Part shown: one piece after another, positions 20,716-32,558 of the stretch | How positions within the stretch are numbered: the first letter of the stretch is position 1 | Layout: every line of letters begins with the position of its first letter | Made by a program: the position numbers and the translations under genes | Assembly: GCA_024138025.1 (NCBI GenBank) | Contig: JAMXBD010000064.1 | Coordinates: 62,001-126,000, forward strand | Direction of reading: 5' to 3' | Length of the DNA stretch: 64,000 nt | Source of the DNA: Combretum micranthum | Taxonomy: Eukaryota > Streptophyta > Magnoliopsida > Myrtales > Combretaceae | Notes under the pieces: model-generated | What the model was told of the DNA's origin: nothing | The model's input: the letters and a program-made list of their open reading frames with translations, nothing else | Databases searched by the model: none

Positions 20716-22011
20716 ATGGCCGCCAAAGGAAAGGAGATTGCAAGTAAGGCGAATTTGGTGGATTACAAACCGCACAAGCCATATAAAAGGTATGAAAAGA
20801 AACATGATTACAAGCCCAGAGCTAGTAATCCCACTTTTAAGAAGCGAGGCAATTGCTTCGTATGTGGCAAACCTGGCCATCATGCACCTCAGTGCAGAAA
20901 GAGGATGGGAAGAAATGACAATCCTGCTAAACCAAAGGCAAATTTGGTTCAAGCAGATGATATTATCGCTGCAGTCATTTCTGTGAACATAGTAACCAGT
21001 GTGAAAGAATGGGTCATAGATTCTGGTGCTACTAGGCACATTTGTGCAAATAAGGATGCATTCGTGACCTATACAAAAGTTGATGAAGGAGAAGAGTCTG
21101 TGCATCTTGGTGATTCTCGAACTACCCAAGTTCTTGGGAAAGGAAAGGTTCTTCTCAAACTCACATCTGGAAAAACTTTGGCTCTGAACGAGGTGTTGCA
21201 TGTTCCCGACATTAGAACCAATCTGATTTCAGTGGCATTGTTGGGAAAAGTGGGAGTGAAAGTGTCATTTGAGTCTGACAAAGTTGTAATGACAAAAAAT
21301 AATGTTTTAGTTGGCAAGGGCTATTGTAGTCATGGTTTATTTGTACTCAATGTTTCTGAAGTTATGAATAAAAATGTTTCTTCTTCTGCTTACTTGATTG
21401 ATTCTTGTGATTTATGGCATGGTAGATTAGGACATGTTAGTTTACCTTATATCAAGAAAATGCAATCCGTTGGATTAATTTCTAATATTAATTCTTTAAG
21501 TATGAGTAAATGTGAAATTTGTGCTGAATCTAAACAAGCTAAGAAAACATGTGCATCTGTCTTTAGAGAATCTGAATTACTAAGTTTAATTCACACTGAT
21601 CTAGGTGATTTAAAGCAAACTATGACTAGAGGAGGTAAAAGATATTATGTAACTTTTATAGATGATTTTTCTAGATATACTAAAGTCTACTTGCTTAGAA
21701 ATAAAGATGAGGCATTTGACATGTTTTTAATATACAAAGCAGAAGTAGAGAATCAATTAAACAAGAAAATTAAAAGAATTAGATCAGACAGAGGTGGTGA
21801 GTATATTTTACTAAATGAATATTGTGAAAAAGAAGGAATAATTCATGAAATAACTCCACCTTATTCTCCAGAATCTAATGGAGTAGCCGAAAGGAAAAAT
21901 AGGACATTAAAAGAAATGATGAATTGTATGCTTGTAAGTTCTAATGCGCCTGAAAATCTTTGGGGTGAAGCTATATTAACTGCATGTCACTTACAAAATA
22001 GAACCTTATAA
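20716..22011 (+). CDS. Copia gag C-terminus, protease and integrase
   Basis: A continuous 431-codon frame; its first ATG is internal to the polyprotein. Zinc knuckle CFVCGKPGHHAPQC is near 20853-20894. Protease active site 'WVIDSGATRHI' is near 21009-21041. The integrase zinc-binding region has 'LWHGRLGHVSLPYI' and 'CEICAESKQAK' (21413-21540). The catalytic triad is readable as HTDLGD, SDRGGEY and ERKNR (about 21595, 21787 and 21890). The frame ends at 22011 because two bases appear to be missing near 22003. All catalytic residues are intact, so this segment looks recently functional. Confidence 0.9.
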   Translation: MAAKGKEIASKANLVDYKPHKPYKRYEKKHDYKPRASNPTFKKRGNCFVCGKPGHHAPQCRKRMGRNDNPAKPKANLVQADDIIAAVISVNIVTSVKEWVIDSGATRHICANKDAFVTYTKVDEGEESVHLGDSRTTQVLGKGKVLLKLTSGKTLALNEVLHVPDIRTNLISVALLGKVGVKVSFESDKVVMTKNNVLVGKGYCSHGLFVLNVSEVMNKNVSSSAYLIDSCDLWHGRLGHVSLPYIKKMQSVGLISNINSLSMSKCEICAESKQAKKTCASVFRESELLSLIHTDLGDLKQTMTRGGKRYYVTFIDDFSRYTKVYLLRNKDEAFDMFLIYKAEVENQLNKKIKRIRSDRGGEYILLNEYCEKEGIIHEITPPYSPESNGVAERKNRTLKEMMNCMLVSSNAPENLWGEAILTACHLQNRTL

Positions 22012-23954
22012 GAAAACAGGGAAAACACCTTATGAACTTTGGAAAGGTTATTCTCCTAATTTGAAATATTTGAAAGTGTGGGGGTGTCTTGCTAAAGTTA
22101 TGCTTCCTGATCCTAAGAAAAGAAAATTAGGTTCTAAAACTTCAGATTGTATGTTTATTGGTTATGCTGAACATAGTATAGCATATAGATTTCTTGTATT
22201 AAAAAGTGATGTGTTAGATTGCAATACAATTGTTGAGACAAAAAATGCAGAGTTTTTTGAACATGTGTTTCCTTTAAAATCAAAAATTATTCCTAATACA
22301 TCATCTTCTGAAAATGTCTCTAGAAATATTTTGAAAATGATGATTTAAGAAGAAGTAAGAGACAAAGAAAAGAAAATTCTTTTGGAAATGATTTTTATAC
22401 TTATCTTGTTGAAAATGATCCATTAACCTTCTCGGATGCAATTTCCTCGTGTGATGCACCTTTTTGGAAAGAAGCTATTAAAGTTGAAATTGATTCTATT
22501 TTACAAAATAAAACATGGGAATTGGTAGATTTACCTCCTGGAGCTAAACCTATTGGTTGTAAATGGATCTTTAAAAGGAAATTAAATCCTGATGGTTCAG
22601 TTGATAAGTTTAAAGCTAGATTAGTTGCTAAAGGATTTACTCAAAAGCAAAATATTGATTATTTTGACACTTTTGCTCCTGTAACTAGAATTTCTTCTAT
22701 TCGAGTTTTGATTGCCTTGGCTTCAATATATAAACTTGTTATTCATCAAATGGATGTAAAAACAGCCTTTCTAAATGGCGATTTAGAGGAAGAAATTTAT
22801 ATGGTACAACCTGAAGGTTGTGTTGTTCCAGGACAAGAAAATAAAGTTTGTAAACTTCTTAAATCATTGTATGGTTTAAAACAAGCTCCTAAACAATGGC
22901 ATGAAAAATTTGATCAAGTTTTATTAAATGATGGATTCTCTACTGTTGAAGTTGATAAATGTGTTTACATAAAACTTATTAATAATGATTGTGTTATCAT
23001 ATGCCTATATGTAGATGATATGCTTATATTCGGTACCAGTCTTGATATAGTGCTTAAAACTAAATCTTTTCTTGCTTCCAAATTTGATATGAAAGATATG
23101 GGTGAAGCAAGTGTTATTTTGGGTGTTAAAATCATAAGGAAGAATGATAGTATTATGTTATCACAAGAACATTATGTTGAGAAACTTCTTAAGAAGTTTG
23201 GACACTTTGATGTCAATCCTGTGAGTACCCCTTACGATGCTAATACTCAATTAAAGAAAAATAGAGGTGATATTGTTGCTCAATCTGAGTATGCACAAAT
23301 AATTGGAAGTCTGATGCATTTAATGAATTTCTCAAGACCTGACATAGCATATGCTGTGTGTAGATTAGTAGGTATACACATAATCCCGGTTATGATCATT
23401 GGACTGCATTGGTCAGATTGATGAAATATCTCAGAGGTACTATGAACTATGGTATTCTATATAGTGGATTTCCCGCTGTATTAGAAGGATACAGTGATGC
23501 CAACTGGATATCTGATTCAGATGAGACAAAATCCACTAGTGGTTATATATTCACCCTTGGAGGTGGAGCAATTTCATGGAAATCAGCCAAACAGACTATC
23601 ATAGCTAAGTCTACTATGGAGTCAGAGTTTATTGCTCTGGAATTGGCTGGTAATGAGGCTGAGTGGTTAAGAAACTTCTTAGCAAATATTCCATTAGGTT
23701 TAAAACCTACACCATCTGTGTCTATGCACTGTGATTGTCAAGCGGCAATATCTATTGCCAAGAATAAGACCTTCAATGGAAAGAATAGACATATTCGTTT
23801 GAGACATGAAGTAGTGAAGCAGCTGCTGAAAGATGGAATTATATCAATAGATTATGTGAAGTCAGAAGTGAACTTGGCCGATCCTCTGACTAAACCTTTG
23901 GGGAGAAAATTAATAAATGAAACATCGAGGGGTATGGGACTAAAGCCATGTTGA
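22012..23954 (+). pseudogene. Copia integrase end, RT and RNase H with frame breaks
   Basis: Three frames in succession: 22018-22348 (integrase C-terminus, 'PYELWKGYSPNLKYLKVWGC'), 22350-23370 (RT) and about 23371-23954 (RNase H). RT landmarks are 'GCKWIFKRKLNPDGS', 'MDVKTAFLNGDLEEEIYM', 'SLYGLKQAPKQWHEKF' and the catalytic YVDDM near 23011. RNase H landmarks are '[10 protein letters not shown]', '[17 protein letters not shown]' and '[12 protein letters not shown]'. The breaks near 22345 and 23370 are net -1 each. No catalytic residue is visibly lost and the ending (stop at 23952-23954) is normal for the family. Confidence 0.9.
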
Positions 23955-24518
23955 ATTATCAACAATGATGGTAACCCAACCTATGTGATTGGAGATCCCA
24001 TGAAATAGGTTCATATGGGTAATAACAAGTCGTTGCTTGATCTGTGTAACACTAATAAATGATGTCCCTCCTATGATGTGCATAGTGCTAAACTGCAAAG
24101 AATGGGAGGTTGAGTAAAGCTCTTAATCAAATACCATATCCTTTTAAAGGTAGTGTATTCTGCAGTATACGCTTGATGGAATGACCTATATGAGTGTGAA
24201 GTGAGGCCGCTTCTATGAGATTGTGGCAAAATCTCTAAAGCACTCATGAATTACCAGGCACGCGCATGGCCTATTAGCGCAAAACCGCGATGAATAGCAG
24301 AAAAAATGTGGAGTATGATGTGATTAATGAGAATTTTGGCTTACTATAAAATTCTTGGTTCATAGAAGCCTTAAGCTTCACCATTTATTTTGTAAGTTAT
24401 ATCTCATTTTTCTAGGTCTGGTTCATAGTCTTAAGGACACCAGATTCGAGGCATGATACTCATTTGAGAAAACCCAGCATTTCTTTTTATCTCGTTGTCT
24501 TTTATCCTTTTGAAATAT
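23955..24518 (+). other. Non-coding 3' region of the young Copia element
   Basis: No coding frame. It lies between pol and the polypurine tract. Contents such as CACGCGCATGGCC are unusually GC-rich for the window. A non-coding spacer here is seen in some plant Copia lineages; I do not know its role. Confidence 0.6.
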
Positions 24519-24527
24519 GTGGGGGAT
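24519..24527 (+). other. Polypurine tract of the young Copia element
   Basis: gtgggggat abuts the 3' LTR start. Confidence 0.85.
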
Positions 24528-25210
24528 TGTTGTGTATTATATATATATTTTCAAAAGGAACAAGTCCCACATTCCTTAGATTTTACTCATTGTCCTTGTT
24601 TATAAACCTCATTCTCTTAGTGGGCTTGTAAAGAGTTGGTGGAAAGGCATGGGCTCGCGCGCACAAAGGCTAGACCAAGTAGTGTAAATTCATCGATTTG
24701 CCCCCCCCCCCCCTGCGCGTGTAGTTATATGTCTTTGCCCGGTTCAAAGGAATATTTTATTTTCGTGTATATTATTATTTTTAAATAAAATTAATAATAA
24801 TAATTAATTAAATCTTATCCGGATATGGGTCTTTTGAGCGTTTCAAATTTTAATTACCAATCGTTGTGTTTTTTCGGGTACTGTCAAACCAATCGTTGTG
24901 TTTTTTCGAACCGTTGTATCTTTTGATTTTGAAAAGACATCTCTTCAACGTACCCGTTAAAAATACAACTTCGTTTTATATATATTTATCTGTTTTAATA
25001 TTTTTAACTAATTTTCTTTTCCTTTCCTGCCTTGTTCCTCGCTGGGTTATTGCTTCTTCCCTGCTATTCCTGTGTCCTAGATTTTCTAGAGGACTTGTTG
25101 AATCCTGGGGGATACGCCATTCTTCATAATATTGGCGAAATATCCTTAAGGACAGTGCCTAGCACGCCTCAAGTATTTTTTCCCTTCTCATTTTTCGGAT
25201 TTTTCCAACA
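24528..25210 (+). repeat. 3' LTR of the young Copia element
   Basis: Matches the 5' LTR with a shorter poly-C run (near 24702-24714) and shorter T runs. It is followed by the target duplication CTATT. Confidence 0.95.
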
Positions 25211-25215
25211 CTATT

Positions 25216-26778
25216 TTAATAAAATAAATTCCAAGTTTACAACTAAACAATAGAGAACAAAAAGTTTACTTTTTGTGTTTATTGCAAGTTTTCTCTCTTT
25301 CTTTTAGTTTTGTCGGGCTTTTGGCAAAATAGAACAAAATATTTCGTTATCAATAATAATTTGTATTATTTGTTACTCTTGCCTTCTCTAGTTTAGCATA
25401 ATTATTACTTGTTATCATCATTTATCATTTTTACCTCACCTCACACACTTAGTATCATCATCTTGTGCTTGTCTTATATAATTTAGTCCAAATAATTTAA
25501 CATACATTCTTCCCCTGGGCATATGGCATACTAAGTTGATAAAACAAATTTTGACATATAAAAATCAAATAACATTTTAAAAATACTAAAATGAAAATTT
25601 GAGAGAAAGAGGGAAAAAAAAGGAAAGCCGATTATATGCTACTTCTACCCTAAAGACGTATGTTAGATTATTATTATTATTAGTAACGACTTAATTGAAA
25701 TATATCTTTTTGATATTACATATATTTGTTTTTTTTTTTTAATTAAAAGCAATAGAAACATCAAATGGTGCCTTGCATTTTAATATTGCTAAATACATAC
25801 CACCAAGTAGTTAATATAATTTTGAAAGTGAAAAAATAATCTAAACAACTCACAATCAAAATTAGCATAAAAAATAATATTAATTGCTTTCTTTGGTAAG
25901 TAATAGGAATAAAATGTTTTATAAAAAGTTAGGATCTAAGTTTTTTCTTGATTATGATGGGAACAAAGTAATATGGTCATTGTTGGAGTTAATGAAAACC
26001 GTATTAATTTTTTAACTTATATGTATATATATGCATATGAATATGGATTTTTTATTTTAAATTATTACATTAACAAAAAGAGTTAGATTTCATGAATAAG
26101 AAAGAATATTTATTTACATTCTTAAAGTGAACAACACCTATATGTTGTTATTTGTCTCCCTAAAATGGTTGAGGTCTAGAGATCCATTGTCACTCTAGTT
26201 GTTTATATTGGCAATGGGGAAATTGTGTCAATGAATTCAAATTTGTATAAACATGTGGTTGATGGAAGCCCATGGAGTTTTTCTTTTCTTTTACCTTTTT
26301 TTTCATAATGGATGACTTACTAATTACTGGTAAATAACTATACACAATGCAAAATGTATAATGAATGTTATGAAGGATTTTGATGATTAAGATGGACATA
26401 AGATTACTGCGGATAAATGAGAATAATCGTAATTTTAGAAACGAAGATAGAAAAACTAGATTAATGGTTTTAAGGAAAATGAAGAGTTGCGAAAAGGTTT
26501 TAAGTAAAATGAAGAGTTATAAAAATGTTTAAAATTTGAAATAAATTGGTGGGAATTATTTTTTTATTTTTAAAATATTTTAGTTTTTTTTATTGGGGAC
26601 TAGAAGCTACTCATTAAAACCAAAAAAAAAAAAAATCAAAATGAGAAATAATCATATTAGTACATGGTAAGTTTGAAATAAGGATCATTGATCAATTTAC
26701 CGCATTTAACTTCTCTCAAGAAGCTCATGCACATAGGAGGGAAACTATTGGTTATGACACATGGGAGCTCATTCAGAT
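25216..26778. other. Intergenic, no gene recognised
   Basis: AT-rich sequence with homopolymer runs. The 69-codon minus-strand frame at 26190-26399 has no motif. No paired repeats were recognised. Confidence 0.5.
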
Positions 26779-27832
26779 TGTAGAAACTAAGTAACACCTA
26801 AGTAATAGTTGACCATGCTAATTTTGATTCTTTTTAAGATTTTATACCTAAAGTATACAAAATAACAAATTAAATAACAATGATAAAGTGTAATAAATAA
26901 AGAGTGAGGCTTACAAAAGATTGCACGATGATTTAACGTGGAGCTTGGTCCATTCCTTAGTCTCCATAGTCCACAAACAATACCTCACCAAATAAGGACT
27001 TCATACATTTTTATTCAATTCAACAACCAATGCTTCAAGAGGAGTTATATTATAACAAATACCAACACTACAACAAACTTACAACAAACTCTCAAGCAAT
27101 TAGGAACAACTCAATATTCCACTAAAATCACTCAATAAACTTTAATGTAGTGCCTTTATAAGAGATTGTAAATTCTATAACTATAGCACTATACTTTTTC
27201 TCTCACTTTACTAAATAACACAAATCACAATACAAACTTTTGAGACAGTGTTTACAAGGATTAAATAGCAATTACTAAGGTCTAAACACTTTCCCAACTA
27301 TCTAAACATTTGTATGTTTAAGCTCTTTAAAACACCTATCCATTACTACAAAAAACATTCCATACGATTGGGTAATAAATGCTCCAACGACTAGTTGAAA
27401 GACATAAGTCTGAATCTTTTGGCCAATATAGCTCAAAATGATCCAGACCTTTTGCAAAAGGTTGAACTTTTGATTACTTCAGCTTCTTAAAGGTATTATG
27501 ATCTTCAGTTGGTTTAAACCTTTTATATATGATTTAAACCACTGGAAACTTCAAAAGTTTTTGACTTTTTTTCAACTAGCCCAAACCTGTTGTCAAGTTC
27601 TTGTAAAAAAAAAAAAAAAGAAACATCCTACAAGTCTGGATCACTTCAAACTGATCCGAACAACTGGTGCGAAAACATTTCATCTACGTAATACAAAGCA
27701 CAACATGCACAAATTCAATCATCTCAACTTATATATATGTTTTATTAATGAAGTGTGACTTATTTCAATCGAGTGGGTAATTGTGCAATATATTTTCTCA
27801 TAAAAAATGACAATGAACTCACTAATTCAACA
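26779..27832 (-). repeat. 3' LTR (left) of the old minus-strand Copia
   Basis: Plus-strand ends are tgtagaaac...aattcaaca. It aligns with 34079-34857 and 36580-36821. The interior has repeated words such as TCTGAACCTTTT/GATCCAGACCTTTTG, so short subrepeats are present. Confidence 0.75.
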
Positions 27833-28330
27833 ATCTCCGCTTTTTATGAGGACAATCATTACACAATTAACTTCCCTTCAACACAATACTTTCCTTCAAT
27901 TAAGCATTTAAGTTTTAAAATAATTTTTACAAACAAGTTACAAAACTTTATGCTTAACCAAAGGAAACCAAGTTACACTTAATTTTCAAAACATATATAA
28001 CACAAACATGCAAACACATACATAACACAAGCATGTTGATTGTGCGACTAAAACTTCTCCCCTTACAGACTTATATAAAAGGCAAAACATAGTCTATGCC
28101 ATAAAAAGGATTGAGATATAAAAACATGTAGGATAATTCTAAACTCATGTATCGTAAACACATGCACACACATGTGCGCATAAATTTGTGCAAGTTTTAG
28201 TAAAGATCAGCATGACAAAATTTCTCAAGAGCGCAAAAATTTGCCTACACATATTTCATGTATTTTCACTCATTCACACAAGTTTAGTTGGCAATATCAA
28301 GCATGTCAAAACTTTGTTTAAGCACAAAAA

Positions 28331-31300
28331 TATAACATCCCCATCTCCTAGCATGTAGGACGTGATAATTACTCCAGATGTATCACCTTTAAGAGATATG
28401 TACAAGGCATTCTATTATTGAGTGAGTTTCTAATTAAGTTTTAATTTGAGAAATTATTATTAATTTTTACAAAAATTTCAACAGAGCGCCATTTGTTTAT
28501 CCAAGGTTCGAGTTTATTAAAACTTATAAATTCAACCTGTTTAGAAAATAAGTATTGCAAATAGTTAATTATAAATATTGCCTACAGGGCCCATCAAATA
28601 AATACAACTTAATTACAAAACTTTTAGACTTAAATGTTCATATCAAGTAAAACAAAAGTCCTTGACAGTTGTTTGATTACAATTATCCAAATTATAAAAA
28701 ATGATTACGAGAAAATTTTTACATGAAAAATTCATAAAACCCATGTTTTTTACATCACCATTTAACCAAGTCAACCCGCATACAACTCATCCTCATTATA
28801 CCACGAACGAAACCTAGAATATTAAAGATTGAGTTACGAAACCCAGTATACAGTAATACAAGCACGCAACCGCATGTCATAAGCTCCTAATCTAATATGG
28901 TAACCATAGTTTATGATTTTTAATTGAAAATATACAATCAAGGTATCTCAGCATCCCAGAAATACCTACGTATAAGAGTACTCGTGACTCTCTCCAAACA
29001 AAAGGGGTAGGATGCCTTTATCGAATCACACATTGAAGAAGGAGGTTTGATGAGTTCCCAAAAATTACTAGAAAAGGAAAAAAAAAATCTCATACGGATC
29101 AATTCCACACAAACAGCCATCAATGAGCATAGTCTATAGTGATGTTTTATGCAAGAGCCCATACCATTGCATTACTCCGTTGCAACCTTGCGCAAACTCC
29201 TAACTGATTGTTTGGTTTTAGAATATCTCCTATTGACTACCCACCTGTCCTTACCATGCACACTCTGTGAGGGGTCTAGGCGCCTACAACTATCGCATCA
29301 TCCTGAAGTTACAATCAGACTTGCAACTCAGGTCGGGGGTGGCACTCTTAGAGTAAGCGACTAAGTAGCAATCAAAAATCAATTTGGCTAAGTTTAAATT
29401 TTTAGTCTTGTTATTAATACTATCTAAGTAAGTAACATGCAATTATTGCGTACCAATCACTTGGTTTGAGCTTTCAAATCCCTTTTTGAAGCTTGATGTC
29501 TAATAATTGTTCATAATTGAAATCGGGAGTTAACCTTTTACTACCTTTATTTCATTTGTGTTTTTTGTTACATCTAGGTCCTATATCTACTCAAATGTAA
29601 TGTTTAAAGAGTCATTTATTTCATTTATCCAAGTTATCTAGTCAATTATGTAAGTTAGGATCGGTTTGAGGCATAGATTAACCAACCTTTAATGGAATAT
29701 ACTTTTGTGGGTTTCGATTCTTGACCTTTCAAGAATTGGTCCCCAAAGATTACTAATCTTGTTTACTCCTTAGTGTCTTATTCTAATTATTAACTATGAA
29801 TTACTTTTATTCCTGTAAAGCATTTGGATTTAATTGGATGATGTATACCATGAATAGGGTATTAGTACTTTCTAAATATGTATCTTGAAGGTCCTAGAAG
29901 GTTACTTAAGGTTAAGGAAAGAACCGAGTCAAGTTTCATGATATTCCGGTGAGAAAAGGCGAAGTTATAAAAGGGATAAAAAAAAAAACATGACTAATAC
30001 ACCAAGGGCTGTATCACGCTGTGTTATAGTACACGACTAGATAGTTGATCATGTTTTAGGCATGTTCCTTCTTTGTTTAGGGGTTAGAGAGAGCATAGGA
30101 GAAACACGGTTGCATGTGTCCTCTCGTGTTCTTCTGGGAACAAAAAGAAGCATGAGGGGAACATGACTGCATATATCCCCTTGTGTTCTTTTGGGTTTCA
30201 AGCATGTTTTAAGAACATAGAGAAGCATAAAGGGGAACAACGACTACATGTATCCTCTATTATTCTTATGGGTTTCAAAGCATTTTTAAGAACAGAGAGA
30301 AGCATATAGAGAACATGACCTTGTGTTCATGTCGTGCTCTTCTGGGGAAGCTTATTTCTTTAAGTTTTTAAAGATAGAGAAAGGCACAAGTAGAACATGA
30401 CCTCATGTTCATACTATGCTTTTTTGGGTTTGTGATACTTCGTGCTCAAACTTGATATCTCTTGTTAAAAATATGTTTTAGAATAAATTTTGGTGATCTT
30501 AAAGGTATCATACGGTCATGTTCTTGCCTAGATTGATCTATTTTCATCTTTCATTTGTTAAAACATGATTTATCAAAGTTGAAAGCCTAAGTCATCTAGT
30601 TTTGACAACAATCACCAACTTATTCATTGTTTCTCTTAAATTTTTAAAACTTCCTTGTGCAAGCTCTTCATTTAACAACTACAACATCATCTACAATAAA
30701 ATCCATCGCTCTCAAACTTATCCCAACAAAACCCAACCTTCAAATCACACCCAAAACACCATTTAACACTAACATAATATGCATAACTCAAAAACTATCA
30801 TAATCTCATGAAAATAAATTAGTTTTGATGTCTTACCTTGCTTCAAATAATAGTTTTCACTTGAATTAGCTGGGAAGGGAATTTAAGACTCCATAATCAC
30901 TCCAAAACTTGATTTTATTAACACTCCAGACATGTATCAACTCACCCAAGTCAGTTTTCATGCTTAAAATGCTAAAATACTCACATTAAAACATCTTAAA
31001 ATCTCATGCTTACCTTGATACAAATTTTCTTGCTGTGGGCCTTCTTCATCTTCTAGCACTACTTCATCCTCTCCATTTTCCTAATGTAAAAGACATCACA
31101 AGCGTTAATTAGTGTTACACTTTGCTAGTTCCACTTATTTAGCATTAAGAAGGGGTTATGGCTTTAGAGAACCTTACCTTAGGTCTTGAGAGGGTTTCTG
31201 AAAGGGAAAGAGGCAGAAAAAGAAAATAAATATTTAAATAGGAAAAGGAAAGGGCAGAATTAGGGTTTTAGACAAGGGAAAAAGATCTCTTGTTTGGGTT

Positions 31301-31850
31301 TTTGCCCTGTGGCATGATCTTGTGCATCTAAATCTTATGTGGATAAAGACCTCGGTTAGTCTTTAACAGTTTAAGGCTTTTAATTAACCTCTTGGACTAG
31401 TAATGTTTTAAATATCCAAATAATTCTAATTAACTATATTTTTAAAATTTAGTTCGCATAAGTTCCCTGTTTAGGGTAAAATCATAATTTTGCAAAAATT
31501 AGAGCTTTTAATTTCATATTTTAATTTTTTCTTGTAAAATGTTTCATTCCAAAGAACCATTGTTGAATTCTACTTTACTTTATTTTGATTTTCGAATTGC
31601 TTTTGAATTGTGAAAATTTTGGTTCTCGATTTAAGATAAATTTGGAAATTTTGAAAAAATTAGTCATGTAAATTCATATGTGACTTTAGTTGGTTTCCAT
31701 TAACTTTATTTGATCTTTATTTCTTATGACTGGTGTCTGGATCATTTCAAAAAATGAAAATTCAATTTCATGCATTTTAAGCTCAATTGTAGCTTAAGTC
31801 ATGCACCAAAAACATTTCAACATAAAAATGCATATTTAAGCACATTGCTA
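28331..31850 (-). mobile_element. Probable chromovirus (Tekay/Del-like) LTR nested in the Copia
   Basis: On the minus strand this block has features of large Del/Tekay LTRs. A TATA-like tatttaaatatttat is near 31227-31241, followed by a C-rich leader with AAACCCT words. After that come short exon-like pieces ending in GTAAG, a CACCCCCGACC stretch (near 29330-29340), and a terminus GGGGATGTTATA resembling the family end TGTTACA. No internal gypsy genes are present, so it is a solo LTR or a fragment. The right boundary is uncertain (about 31800-31870) and no target duplication was confirmed. Confidence 0.4.
30090..30440. repeat. Degenerate tandem array, about 75-80 bp unit, roughly 4-5 copies
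   Basis: Units share gagaagcat...ggggaacatgac...tgttcttttgggttt...tttaagaaca. Copies start near 30092, 30147, 30222, 30298 and 30377 with many substitutions. It lies inside the putative Del/Tekay-like LTR. Confidence 0.65.
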
Positions 31851-31859
31851 CGTTATCGA

Positions 31860-32190
31860 TGCAATAATAAGGCCACAAAACATCAAATTTTAGCAAGTTG
31901 ATTTTACACCTCATTGACTCCCATTAAAATTCCTTTGGTACAACGAAGACAACATTTACTTCTTTAGTGCCTACTTTTGCTTGCATCTTTTGGGATAGAT
32001 AAAACAAGAATTTCTCTCTTTTGACATCCAAACAAACTTGCTTTTATGACTTAAATGCATGGTTTTCTTTATTATATAATTATGTGCAATATAACCAAGT
32101 TTTCCACAATAGTTGCAAGTTCCATAAGTTGCTTTGACAAACCAAGTTTTATGATGATTGCAATTATTGTCTCTATCATAGTCAATTCCA
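31860..32190 (-). pseudogene. Copia gag C-terminal zinc-knuckle remnant
   Basis: The minus strand reads 'GTCNYCGKLGYIAHNY', a CCHC knuckle with the His turned to Tyr-Ile context and the last Cys lost. It is followed by a 'KFVWMSKE' segment resembling the spacer before protease in SIRE/Angela-type Copia. The frame is broken by stops. The MITE at 32196-32558 separates it from the rest of gag. Confidence 0.55.
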
Positions 32191-32195
32191 TATTG

Positions 32196-32558
32196 GGTAA
32201 ATTACATGAAAATATATTAACGTTTAAAGGTAAGTTTATTTAGGGTATCAATATTTCAAGTGGTTTAAAAGAGGAATCAACGTTTGTGGATAGATTTATT
32301 TAAGGTATCAACGTTTCAAACGGTTTAAAAAAAAGAATTAATGTTTTATAATGTGAATCAAATAAGGTATTTATAATTAACCATTAATGAAATTTAAGAT
32401 ATTTAATTGAAAAATAATTGAAAGGTTGATACCTTAAATGAATTTTACAAAACGTTGATACTTCCTTTGATTTATATTGCAAAACGTTAATACCTCTGAA
32501 ATATTGATACCTTAAATGAATTTATCCCTAACGTTAATACATTCTAGTGTAATTTACC
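32196..32558. mobile_element. Foldback/MITE-like element, copy 2
   Basis: The ends are ggtaaattacatgaaaat and the complement of ggtaaattacactagaat. The inverted similarity extends about 50 bp (attaacgtt...tttatttagggtat). Flanks TATTG / TATTC suggest a short duplication. It is inserted into the Copia gag remnant. Confidence 0.7.

Larger units (their letters stand above)
19333..25210 (+). mobile_element. Very young Ty1/copia element with atypical primer-binding region
   Basis: LTRs 19333-20023 and 24528-25210 (TG...CA) appear to differ almost only by indels in homopolymers and short repeats. The exact 5-bp target duplication CTATT lies at 19328-19332 and 25211-25215. The interior encodes gag, protease, integrase, RT and RNase H in Copia order. 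Five frame breaks occur, but no stray stop codons are seen within the right frames. The leader between LTR and gag ATG is only 19 nt and has no tRNA-Met primer-binding site. About 570 bp of non-coding sequence separates pol from the polypurine tract. Confidence 0.93.

Noticed and set aside
20623..21201. 192-codon minus-strand frame
   Set aside because: Opposite strand of the Copia gag/protease coding region; no motif of its own.
23955..24518. Envelope-like gene after Copia pol
   Set aside because: No open frame of useful length and no signal peptide or membrane segment; treated as non-coding.
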